A DNA stretch of 5,017 bases, taken from Hyphomicrobiales bacterium. Its GTDB lineage: Bacteria; Pseudomonadota; Alphaproteobacteria; Rhodobacterales; Rhodobacteraceae. This document shows, one piece after another, positions 1-5,017 of the stretch. A program made the translations under genes and the position numbers. Under the pieces are notes generated by a model. That model was not told the origin of the DNA, did no database searches, and saw only the letters and a list, made by a program, of their open reading frames with translations. The stretch spans positions 1 through 5,017 of the forward strand of contig PWLT01000113.1 in the NCBI GenBank assembly GCA_003558415.1, read 5' to 3'. Within the stretch, counting starts at the first letter, position 1. Each line of letters begins with the position of its first letter.

Positions 1-2
1 CC

Positions 3-341
3 GGGCTTGCTCCGCTCGAGCTGTCGTACCGCCTGTCGCAGGCGGCGCAGGCGCATGCCTGCGACATGGCGCGTCGCGGATTCATGGGGCATGAGGCCTC
101 GGACGGGTCCGATTTCATGGCGCGCATCGTTCGGCAGGATTTTCGCCCCTGCCACGGTGCCGAAAATGTCGCGCGCGGCCAGCGCGGTGTTGCGGCGGTC
201 ATGGATGCGTGGATGGGCTCGCCGCCGCATCGACGGAACCTCCTGCGGTCGCGTTTCGAAGCAATCGGACTTGGCATCGGCTTCGCCGATCAAAGCGGGG
301 GCCGGCCGCACTGGGTGATCAAGCTGGCCGATCGCTGTTGA
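3..341 (+). CDS. CAP (SCP/PR1, YkwD-like) domain protein, 3' part
   Basis: This is the C-terminal 112 residues of a CAP-superfamily protein; the 5' end lies left of the window, so no start or signal peptide is visible. Bacterial CAP proteins of this type are usually secreted or periplasmic and their molecular role is mostly unknown. The visible part covers the typical core: a helix with AQAHACDMA (residues 16-23), the FMGHEASDGS segment with the cavity histidine (H30), the GAENVA motif with its glutamate (E54, equivalent to GEN in the family), then WMGSPPHRRN with the second cavity histidine (H76) and the GLGIG strand. The protein ends KLADRC. Three cysteines (20, 50, 112) could form disulfides if exported. 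The frame is open from base 3 and codes through the window edge, so internal ATGs such as the one at 66 are not the true start. It is convergent with dtd, with only 3 bases between the stop codons. The family call is firm; function is unassigned. Confidence 0.85.
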   Translation, partial: GLAPLELSYRLSQAAQAHACDMARRGFMGHEASDGSDFMARIVRQDFRPCHGAENVARGQRGVAAVMDAWMGSPPHRRNLLRSRFEAIGLGIGFADQSGGRPHWVIKLADRC

Positions 342-344
342 AGT

Positions 345-782
345 TCAGATATCCAGCCAGATCGTGACGGGGCCGTCATTGACGAGGGCGACCGCCATCT
401 CGGCGGCGAACTCGCCTGTCGCCACCTCGATCCCGTGTCCGCGCAGCGCTTCGATGAAATGCTCGTAGAGGCGCGCACCCTCATCGGGTGGCGCGGCGGC
501 CGAGAAGCCGGGGCGGTTGCCGCGCGAGGTGTCGGCGGCCAGCGTGAACTGGCTGACCACCAGCGCCGCGCCGCCGGTATCGGTGAGCGCGCGGTTCATC
601 TTCCCGGCATCGTCGCGGAAGATGCGCAGCCGCGCGATCTTCGCGGCCAGCGCCTCGGACTGCGCCTCGCTGTCGCCCTGCATGGCGCACACCAGGATCA
701 TCGCCCCCGGCCCGATTTCTCCCACGAGCCGATCGCCGACACGCACCGAGGCCGTGCTCACCCTTTGAACGAGCGCGCGCAT
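345..782 (-). CDS. dtd: D-aminoacyl-tRNA deacylase (Dtd)
   Basis: Encodes a 145-residue protein, the normal length for bacterial Dtd. The enzyme is a cytoplasmic homodimer that hydrolyses D-aminoacyl-tRNAs (and glycine mischarged on tRNA-Ala), recycling the tRNA and protecting translation from D-amino acids. The N-terminus [13 protein letters not shown] is typical. The two hallmark motifs are present: SQFTL at residues 77-81, which lines the active site, and NDGPVT at 135-140, which holds the Gly-cisPro pair used for chiral proofreading across the dimer. The KMNRAL stretch (61-66) and [13 protein letters not shown] (89-101) match the family. The start ATG (782-780) shares one base with the stop codon of the upstream sugar kinase (TGATG), and a GAGGAA ribosome-binding site lies within the kinase end, so the two are probably translationally coupled. 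No key residue is missing. Very secure identification. Confidence 0.97.
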   Translation of the reverse strand: MRALVQRVSTASVRVGDRLVGEIGPGAMILVCAMQGDSEAQSEALAAKIARLRIFRDDAGKMNRALTDTGGAALVVSQFTLAADTSRGNRPGFSAAAPPDEGARLYEHFIEALRGHGIEVATGEFAAEMAVALVNDGPVTIWLDI

Positions 783-1705
783 CAGGTCAGTTCCTCGGAA
801 CGGGGCGGGTTGGCCCCAGGCCGCGACACGGTCACGGAGGCGGCATGCACCCCGAGATTGAGCGCGCTGCGCAGCTCGCTCTCGCCCAGCCTGGCGAGCC
901 GGGCCTTGTCGAGCTGCCCCGCCCGCTCCAGCGCCGCGAGCAGCCCGGCATTGAAGGTGTCGCCCGCACCGACCGTATCGGCCACGGTCACCGAGGGGGC
1001 GGGCACATAGACCTCATGCGCGGCGGTGTAGCCGGTGGCCCCCGCCGCGCCGCGCGTGACCACCACGAGCGCGGGGCCGCGCCCCAGCAGCGCCCGCGCG
1101 TGGTCGGCCATCGCGCCCGGGCCTTCGAGCCAGGCCAGATCCTCGTCAGAGAGCTTGACGATGTCGGCAAGCGCGATCATCCGCGCCAGCCGGGCGCGAT
1201 AGGCGGGCGCATCGGTGACGAAACCGGGCCGGATATTGGGATCGAGCATCACCGCGCGTCCCGCCGCCGCACGGGTCATCAGTGCCTCATAGGTGGTCCC
1301 GCAGGGCTCGCTCACCAGGCTGATGCCGCCAAAGAACAGCGCGCGCACCTCCTCGGGCAGGGCGGGCAGGTCGGATTGCGAGAGCATCCGCCCGGCGGTG
1401 CTCTCGTCATAGAAGGTATAGCGCGCCTGCCCGTCGAGCAGGGAGACGAAGGCCAGGGTTGTCGGGCGGTCCGAGACATGGACGAGTTCGGCGCGCACAT
1501 GGGAATCTGCCAGCGCCTCGCTCAGCAGACGGCCGAACATGTCGCCCGACAGCCCCGAGAAGAACCCCGCCGGCGCGCCCAGCCGCCCGAGCGCAATGGC
1601 GGTGTTGAACACCGAACCGCCGGGATGCGGCGCGAAGGCCGGCAACCCCTCAGCGGTTTCGCGCGGCAGCATGTCGATCAGCGCTTCGCCGCAGCACAGG
1701 ATCAT
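782..1705 (-). CDS. PfkB-family carbohydrate kinase, fructokinase-like
   Basis: Encodes 307 residues, the usual size for ribokinase/PfkB sugar kinases, which transfer the ATP gamma-phosphate to a sugar hydroxyl in the cytoplasm. The N-terminus [11 protein letters not shown], the GG at 29-30 and N34 in [15 protein letters not shown] (first PfkB signature region) form the sugar side. The second signature, [12 protein letters not shown] (243-254), contains the anion hole and catalytic base D249. DPNIRP (155-160) and [10 protein letters not shown] (184-193) resemble bacterial fructokinases, so fructose is the likeliest substrate, but 2-keto-3-deoxygluconate or another sugar cannot be excluded. 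I chose the ATG at 1705-1703 because an AGAGGA ribosome-binding site sits 5-6 bases before it and the family begins right there. The frame stays open upstream to an ATG at 1812-1810, but those 35 extra residues are low-complexity, Arg/Gly/Pro-rich and not family-like. The stop overlaps the start of dtd by one base. Transcribed divergently from hsp20. Confidence 0.9.
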   Translation of the reverse strand: MILCCGEALIDMLPRETAEGLPAFAPHPGGSVFNTAIALGRLGAPAGFFSGLSGDMFGRLLSEALADSHVRAELVHVSDRPTTLAFVSLLDGQARYTFYDESTAGRMLSQSDLPALPEEVRALFFGGISLVSEPCGTTYEALMTRAAAGRAVMLDPNIRPGFVTDAPAYRARLARMIALADIVKLSDEDLAWLEGPGAMADHARALLGRGPALVVVTRGAAGATGYTAAHEVYVPAPSVTVADTVGAGDTFNAGLLAALERAGQLDKARLARLGESELRSALNLGVHAASVTVSRPGANPPRSEELT

Positions 1706-1803
1706 GGCAGTCCTCTTGTTCCGGCAACCCTCATATCCCAGATCAGCCTTAGACCCGCCCGCCGGCAAGGGCAATCCGCGCCGTCCGGGCGGGCGCTTGA
1801 CCC

Positions 1804-1816
1804 GCATCAATGATGC
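1804..1816. promoter_or_regulatory. Perfect 13-base palindrome, possible operator
   Basis: GCATCA-A-TGATGC has 6-base arms around a single central base. It lies two bases after a CTTGAC box and between two divergent genes, a position suited to a transcription-factor operator. No matching regulator gene is present in the window and no factor is assigned. Confidence 0.35.
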
Positions 1817-1865
1817 AACGCCCGGCGAGGGGCAAGGTAAGCGGACTCAATCCCAATGCCATGAC

Positions 1866-1873
1866 AAGGAGGA
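1866..1873 (+). promoter_or_regulatory. Strong Shine-Dalgarno of hsp20
   Basis: AAGGAGGA ends five bases before the ATG at 1879 and is close to a perfect complement of the 16S rRNA tail. It decides the hsp20 start: in-frame ATGs at 1810, 1813 and 1861 all lie upstream of it and have no comparable site. The stretch is enclosed by a short complementary pair (1858-1863 with 1878-1883). Confidence 0.85.
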
Positions 1874-1878
1874 TCGAC

Positions 1879-2295
1879 ATGGTCGAAAAGAACCCCGTTG
1901 CGAATTTCTGGCCGCAATTTTTCGAGCCGTTTCGGCATATGGGAACCCGGCTCGCCGAATGGGTGGCGCCGGCGTCGGAGGCGTCCTCGGATGATGACGC
2001 CTACCACATCACCATGGAGCTGCCCGGGGTGGCCGAGGATGATATCGAGCTCAACGTTCAGGGCGGCGTCGTTACGGTCAAGGGCGAGAAGAAGACCGAG
2101 CGCGAGGAAAAGGGCGATACCTGGTATTTCAGCGAACGCCAATACGGCGCCTTCTCACGCAGCTTCCGCCTGCCCGAGGATGCCGATCCCGACGGGGTGA
2201 AGGCCGATCTCAAGGACGGTGTGCTTACCGTGACCCTGCCGCGCACGAGCCCCAAGACCCCCGAAGCCAAACGCGTGCCGATCTCGCGCGGGTGA
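1879..2295 (+). CDS. hsp20: Small heat-shock protein, Hsp20/alpha-crystallin family
   Basis: Encodes 138 residues, typical for bacterial small heat-shock proteins: ATP-independent cytoplasmic holdases that form large oligomers, bind unfolding proteins and pass them to DnaK/ClpB. The N-terminal arm (1-36) is short and rich in Phe/Trp. The alpha-crystallin domain spans about 38-122: it opens with DAYHITMELPGVAEDDIEL, has the strand VVTVKGEKK (64-72), and closes with the signature LKDGVLTVTLPR (111-122). The C-terminal tail carries the I/V-x-I anchor as VPI (133-135), the element that docks into a neighbouring subunit. The RxFRLPED segment (95-101) is also typical. The start is set by AAGGAGGA five bases upstream. 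The gene stands alone, divergent from the kinase and convergent with the zinc-ribbon gene. Heat control through RpoH or an RNA thermometer is plausible but not proven by the sequence. Confidence 0.95.
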   Translation: MVEKNPVANFWPQFFEPFRHMGTRLAEWVAPASEASSDDDAYHITMELPGVAEDDIELNVQGGVVTVKGEKKTEREEKGDTWYFSERQYGAFSRSFRLPEDADPDGVKADLKDGVLTVTLPRTSPKTPEAKRVPISRG

Positions 2296-2315
2296 GGCGG
2301 GTTTTTCCGAATGGA

Positions 2316-2339
2316 AGGCCGCGCGGGAACGCGCGGCCT
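2316..2339. terminator. Hairpin after hsp20, probable bidirectional terminator
   Basis: A 10-bp perfect stem (2316-2325 with 2330-2339) closes on a GGAA loop, a GNRA-type tetraloop. It lies 20 bases after the hsp20 stop in a convergent gap, so it could end transcripts from both sides. Neither flank has a real T-tract (CTCCTT on the plus side, TTCCATT on the minus side), so termination efficiency is uncertain. Confidence 0.6.
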
Positions 2340-2352
2340 GCTCCTTCAGTGG

Positions 2353-2370
2353 CCCCGCCGTGCGGCGGGG
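2353..2370. terminator. Second GC hairpin in the convergent gap
   Basis: A CCCCGCC/GGCGGGG stem (2353-2359 with 2364-2370) with a GTGC loop, 39 bases beyond the stop of the minus-strand zinc-ribbon gene. It follows the first hairpin after 13 bases. There is no T-tract, so it may be a transcript-end stabiliser or accessory terminator rather than a classical intrinsic terminator. Confidence 0.4.
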
Positions 2371-2409
2371 CGGGAGGGGATGGCCCGCAGGTGATCCTCG
2401 TGCCCGGCG

Positions 2410-3549
2410 TCAGTTGGCTTCGCCGAAATACATGAAGAGGCCGATAACGATCAGCCCGGCCAGTACGGCCAGCGAGATCTTGACCCAGGACCAGGGGCGT
2501 TCGCCCCGCACCTTGCCGGTCTGGGCATTGACCACGAAGCGATAGCTCTTGTCGTGATAGCGGTAGGCCGCGACCCAGAGCGGCAGGAGCAGGTGCTTGA
2601 ACTTCTCGTCCTCGTACTGCGTGTCGATCGAATGGATGCGCTGGACGTCGCCGCCGATGGCGCGGCGCACATCGGCGCGGATGATCTCCTCCATGCGCTC
2701 GCGCCCGAGCCGGTGGCCCGCGCCAAGCTCGACCGTGTAGCCCTCGGAGCGAAAGCCCGAGATGAATTTCGGGTCGTAGGGTTCGAGATCGTCGAGATGC
2801 CAGGGCTCGAGCGCGCGCACATAGCGGCGCGGCAGGCTGGTCGCGGCCATGATCAGCAGATCCTGAAAACGCCGCGCTACCTTGCCCGAGACACGCCGCC
2901 AGCGCGTGCGCCGCCGGCGCCGTTTTCCGCTGCCGGTGTAGTAATGCGTCCCCCGTTCGCCGCGATAGTTTGAGCGCGTGTCGGCGTCGAAGGCCCAGTA
3001 GGGCACGTAGATGCCCGAGAAACGGTTGTCTCGGCGCGCGTATTTCTTCAGCCCGTTGGGTGCGAACCACAGCCCCTTGAGCCATTTGGAGAAGGCCGCC
3101 TTGGCCTCGGCTTCGGTCAGGCGGAAGGGCAGGACGCCTTGCGGCTTGATATGGCGATGCGTGCCGGTATCGGTGACCACCGGGGTTGCGCAGAAGGGGC
3201 ACTCCGAGGAATGCACCTCGGCCTCGAACTCGACCTGTGCGCCGCAATTGGGGCAGGAGAGGACGCGCGTTTCCTCGATTTCCGACTCGGGCAGATCGCG
3301 GTTGAGGGCCGTGTGCAGATCGAGCGGCGCAAGCGCGGAGGCGCGCTCGTCCTCGCTGGCGCCGGGGATGTCCTGCTCATGCCCGCAATAGCTGCACGTC
3401 ATCGAGGTCTGGCCGGGCGAATAGCGCAGATTGGCGCCGCACTGGCCGCAGGGGAAGCGATGCTCGTCCGATGAGGGCGGCTGGGACTCTCCGGCTCCGT
3501 CGTCCTCGTATTCGTCGATGTCTTCGGTTTCGCGGGACGGGTCGGTCAT
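2410..3549 (-). CDS. Double zinc-ribbon protein with C-terminal membrane anchor
   Basis: Encodes 379 residues. Relatives are often named TFIIB-type zinc finger or, wrongly, PriA-like proteins; no helicase motifs are visible here. Order of parts: a very acidic N-terminus (1-30); a first zinc ribbon with CGQC (34-37) and CSYC (52-55); a second ribbon with CPNC (99-102) and CPFC (117-120); a conserved middle region with YVPYWAFDADT (181-191) and a basic patch KRRRRRTRWRR (209-219); a segment LPLWVAAYRYHDKSYRFVVN (322-341) followed by TGKVRGERPWSWVKI; and one hydrophobic helix (about 358-375) four residues from the end. Expected topology is tail-anchored, with the ribbons in the cytoplasm. It lies 96 bases after the SPFH gene on the same strand, probably in one operon, suggesting a shared membrane-related role. 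The start has only a weak ribosome-binding site (GGATGA). The next in-frame Met is residue 50, inside the first ribbon, so this start is preferred. Biochemical function unknown. Confidence 0.85.
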   Translation of the reverse strand: MTDPSRETEDIDEYEDDGAGESQPPSSDEHRFPCGQCGANLRYSPGQTSMTCSYCGHEQDIPGASEDERASALAPLDLHTALNRDLPESEIEETRVLSCPNCGAQVEFEAEVHSSECPFCATPVVTDTGTHRHIKPQGVLPFRLTEAEAKAAFSKWLKGLWFAPNGLKKYARRDNRFSGIYVPYWAFDADTRSNYRGERGTHYYTGSGKRRRRRTRWRRVSGKVARRFQDLLIMAATSLPRRYVRALEPWHLDDLEPYDPKFISGFRSEGYTVELGAGHRLGRERMEEIIRADVRRAIGGDVQRIHSIDTQYEDEKFKHLLLPLWVAAYRYHDKSYRFVVNAQTGKVRGERPWSWVKISLAVLAGLIVIGLFMYFGEAN

Positions 3550-3645
3550 CGGGTGGTCATCCGGCTGATCGGGGCGAGACGTGCGAACATGCGGCGAGGG
3601 CTCCGCCGGCCGCTGGGATCGTGACGCGGGCCGCGGCAGGAGGCG

Positions 3646-4788
3646 TTACCCCGCAGGTGGAGGCGGTGGCGGCGGCGGCGTTGCGGAGAAGAGCGCGGCA
3701 AGCGCGGGCAGATCGCCCGCCTTCTGCCAGCCGTCCTGCCCGGCGCTCCAGACCAGCGTGTCGCGGGTGAAGCTGCCCTGCGAGATCATGCCGCGCAGAT
3801 CGGCCTCGGTGAACGGACCTTTGGTCTGCCCGGCCTCGGCGATGTGCCAGACGGTCTCGGTGGGCGGTGGCGGCGGGGGAGGGGGCGCCGCGGCGCCGGG
3901 CTGCTGGGCGGGTTGCTGCGGCTGTTGCTGACCCTGCTGGCCCATCTTGCCCGCCATGGCCATACCCATGCCCATGCCCATGCCGGCACCCAGCCCTTCG
4001 CCCATGCCGCTGCCCTCGCCGCTGGCGGCGGCCTGCATGGCCTCGGCGGCGGCGAATTTGGAATACTTGTCGAGATCGCCCACGATGCCCATCGATGTAC
4101 GCTTGTCGAGCGCCTTCTCCACCGCCTCGGGCAGCGAGATGTTCTCGATATAGAGCTCGGGCATCTCGAGCCCGTATTCCTTGAGCGTCGGCGCGATGGC
4201 CTCACCGATGATCTGGCTGAGATCGCGGGTGTTCGCGGCCATATCGAGCACCGGGATGCCGCTGGCGGCGACGGCGCGCGAGAATTTCTGCACCACGATG
4301 TTGCGAATCTGAAGCGCGATCTCGTCCTGGGTGAAATGCCCGTCGGTGCCCACGATCTCGGACATGAAGCGCGCCGCGTCGGTCACCCGGACCGCATAGC
4401 TGCCGAAGGCCCGCAGACGGGTCGGGCCGAATTCCGGGTCGCGCAGCATGACCGGGTTCTTGGTGCCCCATTTGAGATTGGTGAAGCGGCGCGTGTTGAC
4501 GAAATAGATCTCGGCCTTGAAGGGCGAGTTGAAGCCGTGGCTCCAGTGCTGGAGCGTGGTCAGGATGGGCAGGTTGTTGGTTTCCAGCTCATAGAGGCCG
4601 GGGGTGAATACATCGGCGAGCTGACCCTCATGGATGAACACCGCGACCTGGCTTTCGCGCACAGTCAGCTTGGCGCCGTATTTGATGGCGTTGCCGTAGC
4701 GCTCGAAGCGCCAGACCATCGTGTCACGCGAATCATCCGTCCATTCGATGACGTCGATGAATTCGCCCTTGAGAAAACTGAAGACCAT
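3646..4788 (-). CDS. SPFH/band-7 domain protein with C-terminal GYF_2 domain
   Basis: Encodes 380 residues and resembles the YdjI / 'virion core protein-like' branch of the SPFH superfamily, whose members assemble into membrane-associated scaffolds. There is no N-terminal membrane helix; the start MVFSFLKGEFIDVIEW is typical of this branch and may bind the membrane peripherally. The SPFH core covers roughly 35-235, including ESQVAVFIHEGQLADVFTPGLYEL (45-68) and a helical part ending EAVEKALDKRTSMGIVGDLDKY (221-242). A flexible linker (about 257-301) has a Gly-Met run and a Gln/Pro stretch, followed by eight prolines (302-309). A GYF_2 domain (about 313-367) shows WHIAEAGQTKGPF, TLVW and GW at the expected spacing. 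A second run of eight prolines (371-378) ends the protein with Ala-Gly. Start ATG at 4788-4786 has AGAGGT upstream. It lies between the DUF2927-like gene (34-base gap) and the zinc-ribbon gene, suggesting a membrane-stress or scaffold module. Precise function unknown. Confidence 0.88.
   Translation of the reverse strand: MVFSFLKGEFIDVIEWTDDSRDTMVWRFERYGNAIKYGAKLTVRESQVAVFIHEGQLADVFTPGLYELETNNLPILTTLQHWSHGFNSPFKAEIYFVNTRRFTNLKWGTKNPVMLRDPEFGPTRLRAFGSYAVRVTDAARFMSEIVGTDGHFTQDEIALQIRNIVVQKFSRAVAASGIPVLDMAANTRDLSQIIGEAIAPTLKEYGLEMPELYIENISLPEAVEKALDKRTSMGIVGDLDKYSKFAAAEAMQAAASGEGSGMGEGLGAGMGMGMGMAMAGKMGQQGQQQPQQPAQQPGAAAPPPPPPPPTETVWHIAEAGQTKGPFTEADLRGMISQGSFTRDTLVWSAGQDGWQKAGDLPALAALFSATPPPPPPPPAG
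3655..3678 (-). repeat. C-terminal octaproline tract of the SPFH protein
   Basis: Eight consecutive proline codons (residues 371-378) of mixed type (CCG, CCA, CCT), followed only by Ala-Gly and the stop. Such runs stall ribosomes and normally need elongation factor EF-P. Mixed codon use makes a slippage artefact unlikely. Confidence 0.9.
3862..3885 (-). repeat. Octaproline tract before the GYF_2 domain
   Basis: Eight consecutive proline codons (residues 302-309) using CCC, CCT, CCG and CCA. It separates the Gly-Met/Gln-rich linker from the GYF_2 domain and mirrors the C-terminal tract on the other side of that domain. Confidence 0.9.
3965..3982 (-). repeat. Hexanucleotide repeat coding for Gly-Met
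   Basis: Three perfect copies of CCCATG on the plus strand, with degenerate copies on both sides, encode the alternating Gly-Met/Ala-Met run (about residues 267-280) in the SPFH protein linker. Six-base units keep the frame, so copy-number change would alter linker length without breaking the gene. Confidence 0.8.
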
Positions 4789-4822
4789 CGTGGTACCTCT
4801 GCTTTGCGGCGGTCGTGTTGGT

Positions 4823-5017
4823 TCAACCTTCGCCGGTCATGAATTCCGATGCAATACGGCGCAGGATGGGGCGTGCCTCGGCCGCATCCATACCCGGGCG
4901 CAGGCGCGAATCATAGAGCATCCGCAGCAGCATCTCGTCATGCCGGGTGAGAAGCGCGAATTCCTCGGTGTCGTTGAAGATCGAGGGGCGCGCATCGTCG
5001 CTGTCATTGGGCAGGCC
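4823..5017 (-). CDS. DUF2927-like protein, 3' end (partial)
   Basis: The last 64 codons of a minus-strand gene whose start lies beyond the right edge. The visible sequence includes PSIFNDTEEFALLTRHDEML (11-30) followed by LLRMLYDSRLRPGMDAAEAR, which I recognise from the C-terminal region of DUF2927 proteins, a family common in Rhodobacteraceae and of unknown function. The stop is 34 bases before the SPFH start on the same strand with no terminator-like hairpin between them, so it probably heads or belongs to the same operon as the SPFH and zinc-ribbon genes. Any signal peptide would lie outside the window. The family call rests on recall of the LLTxHDxxLLxMLYDxRLxPGM pattern and should be treated as likely rather than certain. 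Confidence 0.7.
   Translation of the reverse strand, partial: GLPNDSDDARPSIFNDTEEFALLTRHDEMLLRMLYDSRLRPGMDAAEARPILRRIASEFMTGEG

Larger units (their letters stand above)
1706..1878. promoter_or_regulatory. Divergent intergenic region, kinase / hsp20
   Basis: This 173-base gap must carry the promoters for the kinase-dtd unit (minus) and hsp20 (plus). Seen directly: a CTTGAC box at 1796-1801 on the plus strand, immediately followed by the perfect palindrome GCATCA-A-TGATGC at 1804-1816. CTTGA resembles the -35 element of sigma-70 or heat-shock (RpoH) promoters, but I see no convincing -10 element at a standard distance, so a promoter is only suggested. No CIRCE element (TTAGCACTC-N9-GAGTGCTAA) is present, which argues against HrcA control. 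An 8-bp GC inverted repeat (1754-1761 with 1786-1793) is also present and may be chance in this GC-rich DNA. Confidence 0.4.

Noticed and set aside
1754..1793. 8-bp inverted repeat CCCGCCCG / CGGGCGGG with a 24-base loop
   Set aside because: Low-complexity GC sequence with a long loop; likely chance in DNA of this composition.
1706..1810. 35-residue N-terminal extension of the sugar kinase to the ATG at 1812-1810 region
   Set aside because: The extension is Arg/Gly/Pro-rich, unlike the family, which starts at the ATG at 1705 where a good ribosome-binding site is present.
845..1813. Long plus-strand open frame opposite the sugar kinase
   Set aside because: Antisense shadow of the PfkB-family gene, with no recognisable domain and atypical composition.
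1810..1878. Longer hsp20 reading frame from ATGs at 1810, 1813 or 1861
   Set aside because: The strong Shine-Dalgarno lies downstream of all of them, five bases before the ATG at 1879.
2225..3247. Second minus-strand frame of 340 codons within the zinc-ribbon gene and beyond
   Set aside because: Arg/Ala/Gly/Pro-rich shadow in another frame of a gene with clear CxxC motifs; it also runs through the hairpins and into hsp20.
3844..4842. Long plus-strand open frame opposite the SPFH gene
   Set aside because: It is antisense to a well-recognised gene, lacks a recognisable domain, and is His/Gly/Arg-rich as expected of a GC-rich complement.
1..5017. CRISPR array, tRNA, rRNA, insertion sequence or phage genes
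   Set aside because: No regularly spaced repeats, no tRNA-like cloverleaf, no transposase and no terminal inverted repeats were seen.

Overview
The window is high-GC, gene-dense DNA. Gene content and protein style point to an alphaproteobacterium, most likely of the Rhodobacterales/Rhodobacteraceae type. The main clue is the gene ending at the right edge, which resembles DUF2927 proteins common in that group; this placement is an inference from protein character, not from a marker gene.

Layout, left to right: (1) positions 3-341, plus strand: the 3' end of a CAP/SCP-domain (YkwD-like) protein. (2) positions 345-1705, minus strand: a two-gene unit with a PfkB-family sugar kinase (fructokinase-like) overlapping by one base the start of dtd (D-aminoacyl-tRNA deacylase). 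(3) positions 1706-1878: a divergent intergenic region with a short perfect palindrome next to a TTGAC-like box. (4) positions 1879-2295, plus strand: a small heat-shock protein (Hsp20/alpha-crystallin) with a very strong Shine-Dalgarno. (5) positions 2296-2409: a convergent gap with two tandem GC hairpins. (6) positions 2410-5017, minus strand: a probable operon read right to left, made of a partial DUF2927-like gene, an SPFH/band-7 protein with a C-terminal GYF_2 domain, and a double zinc-ribbon protein with one C-terminal membrane segment.

The most interesting part is the SPFH-GYF_2 plus tail-anchored double zinc-ribbon pair. It resembles in outline the SPFH and zinc-ribbon partners of the Bacillus subtilis ydjFGHI membrane-stress operon, but no PspA-like gene lies inside the window. 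In the SPFH protein the GYF_2 domain is bracketed by two eight-proline tracts, one of them two residues from the C-terminus. Because eukaryotic GYF domains bind proline-rich peptides, self-association of the tails is a testable idea. The zinc-ribbon protein also carries a dense arginine patch. The rest of the window is housekeeping: translation quality control, sugar phosphorylation and protein folding.
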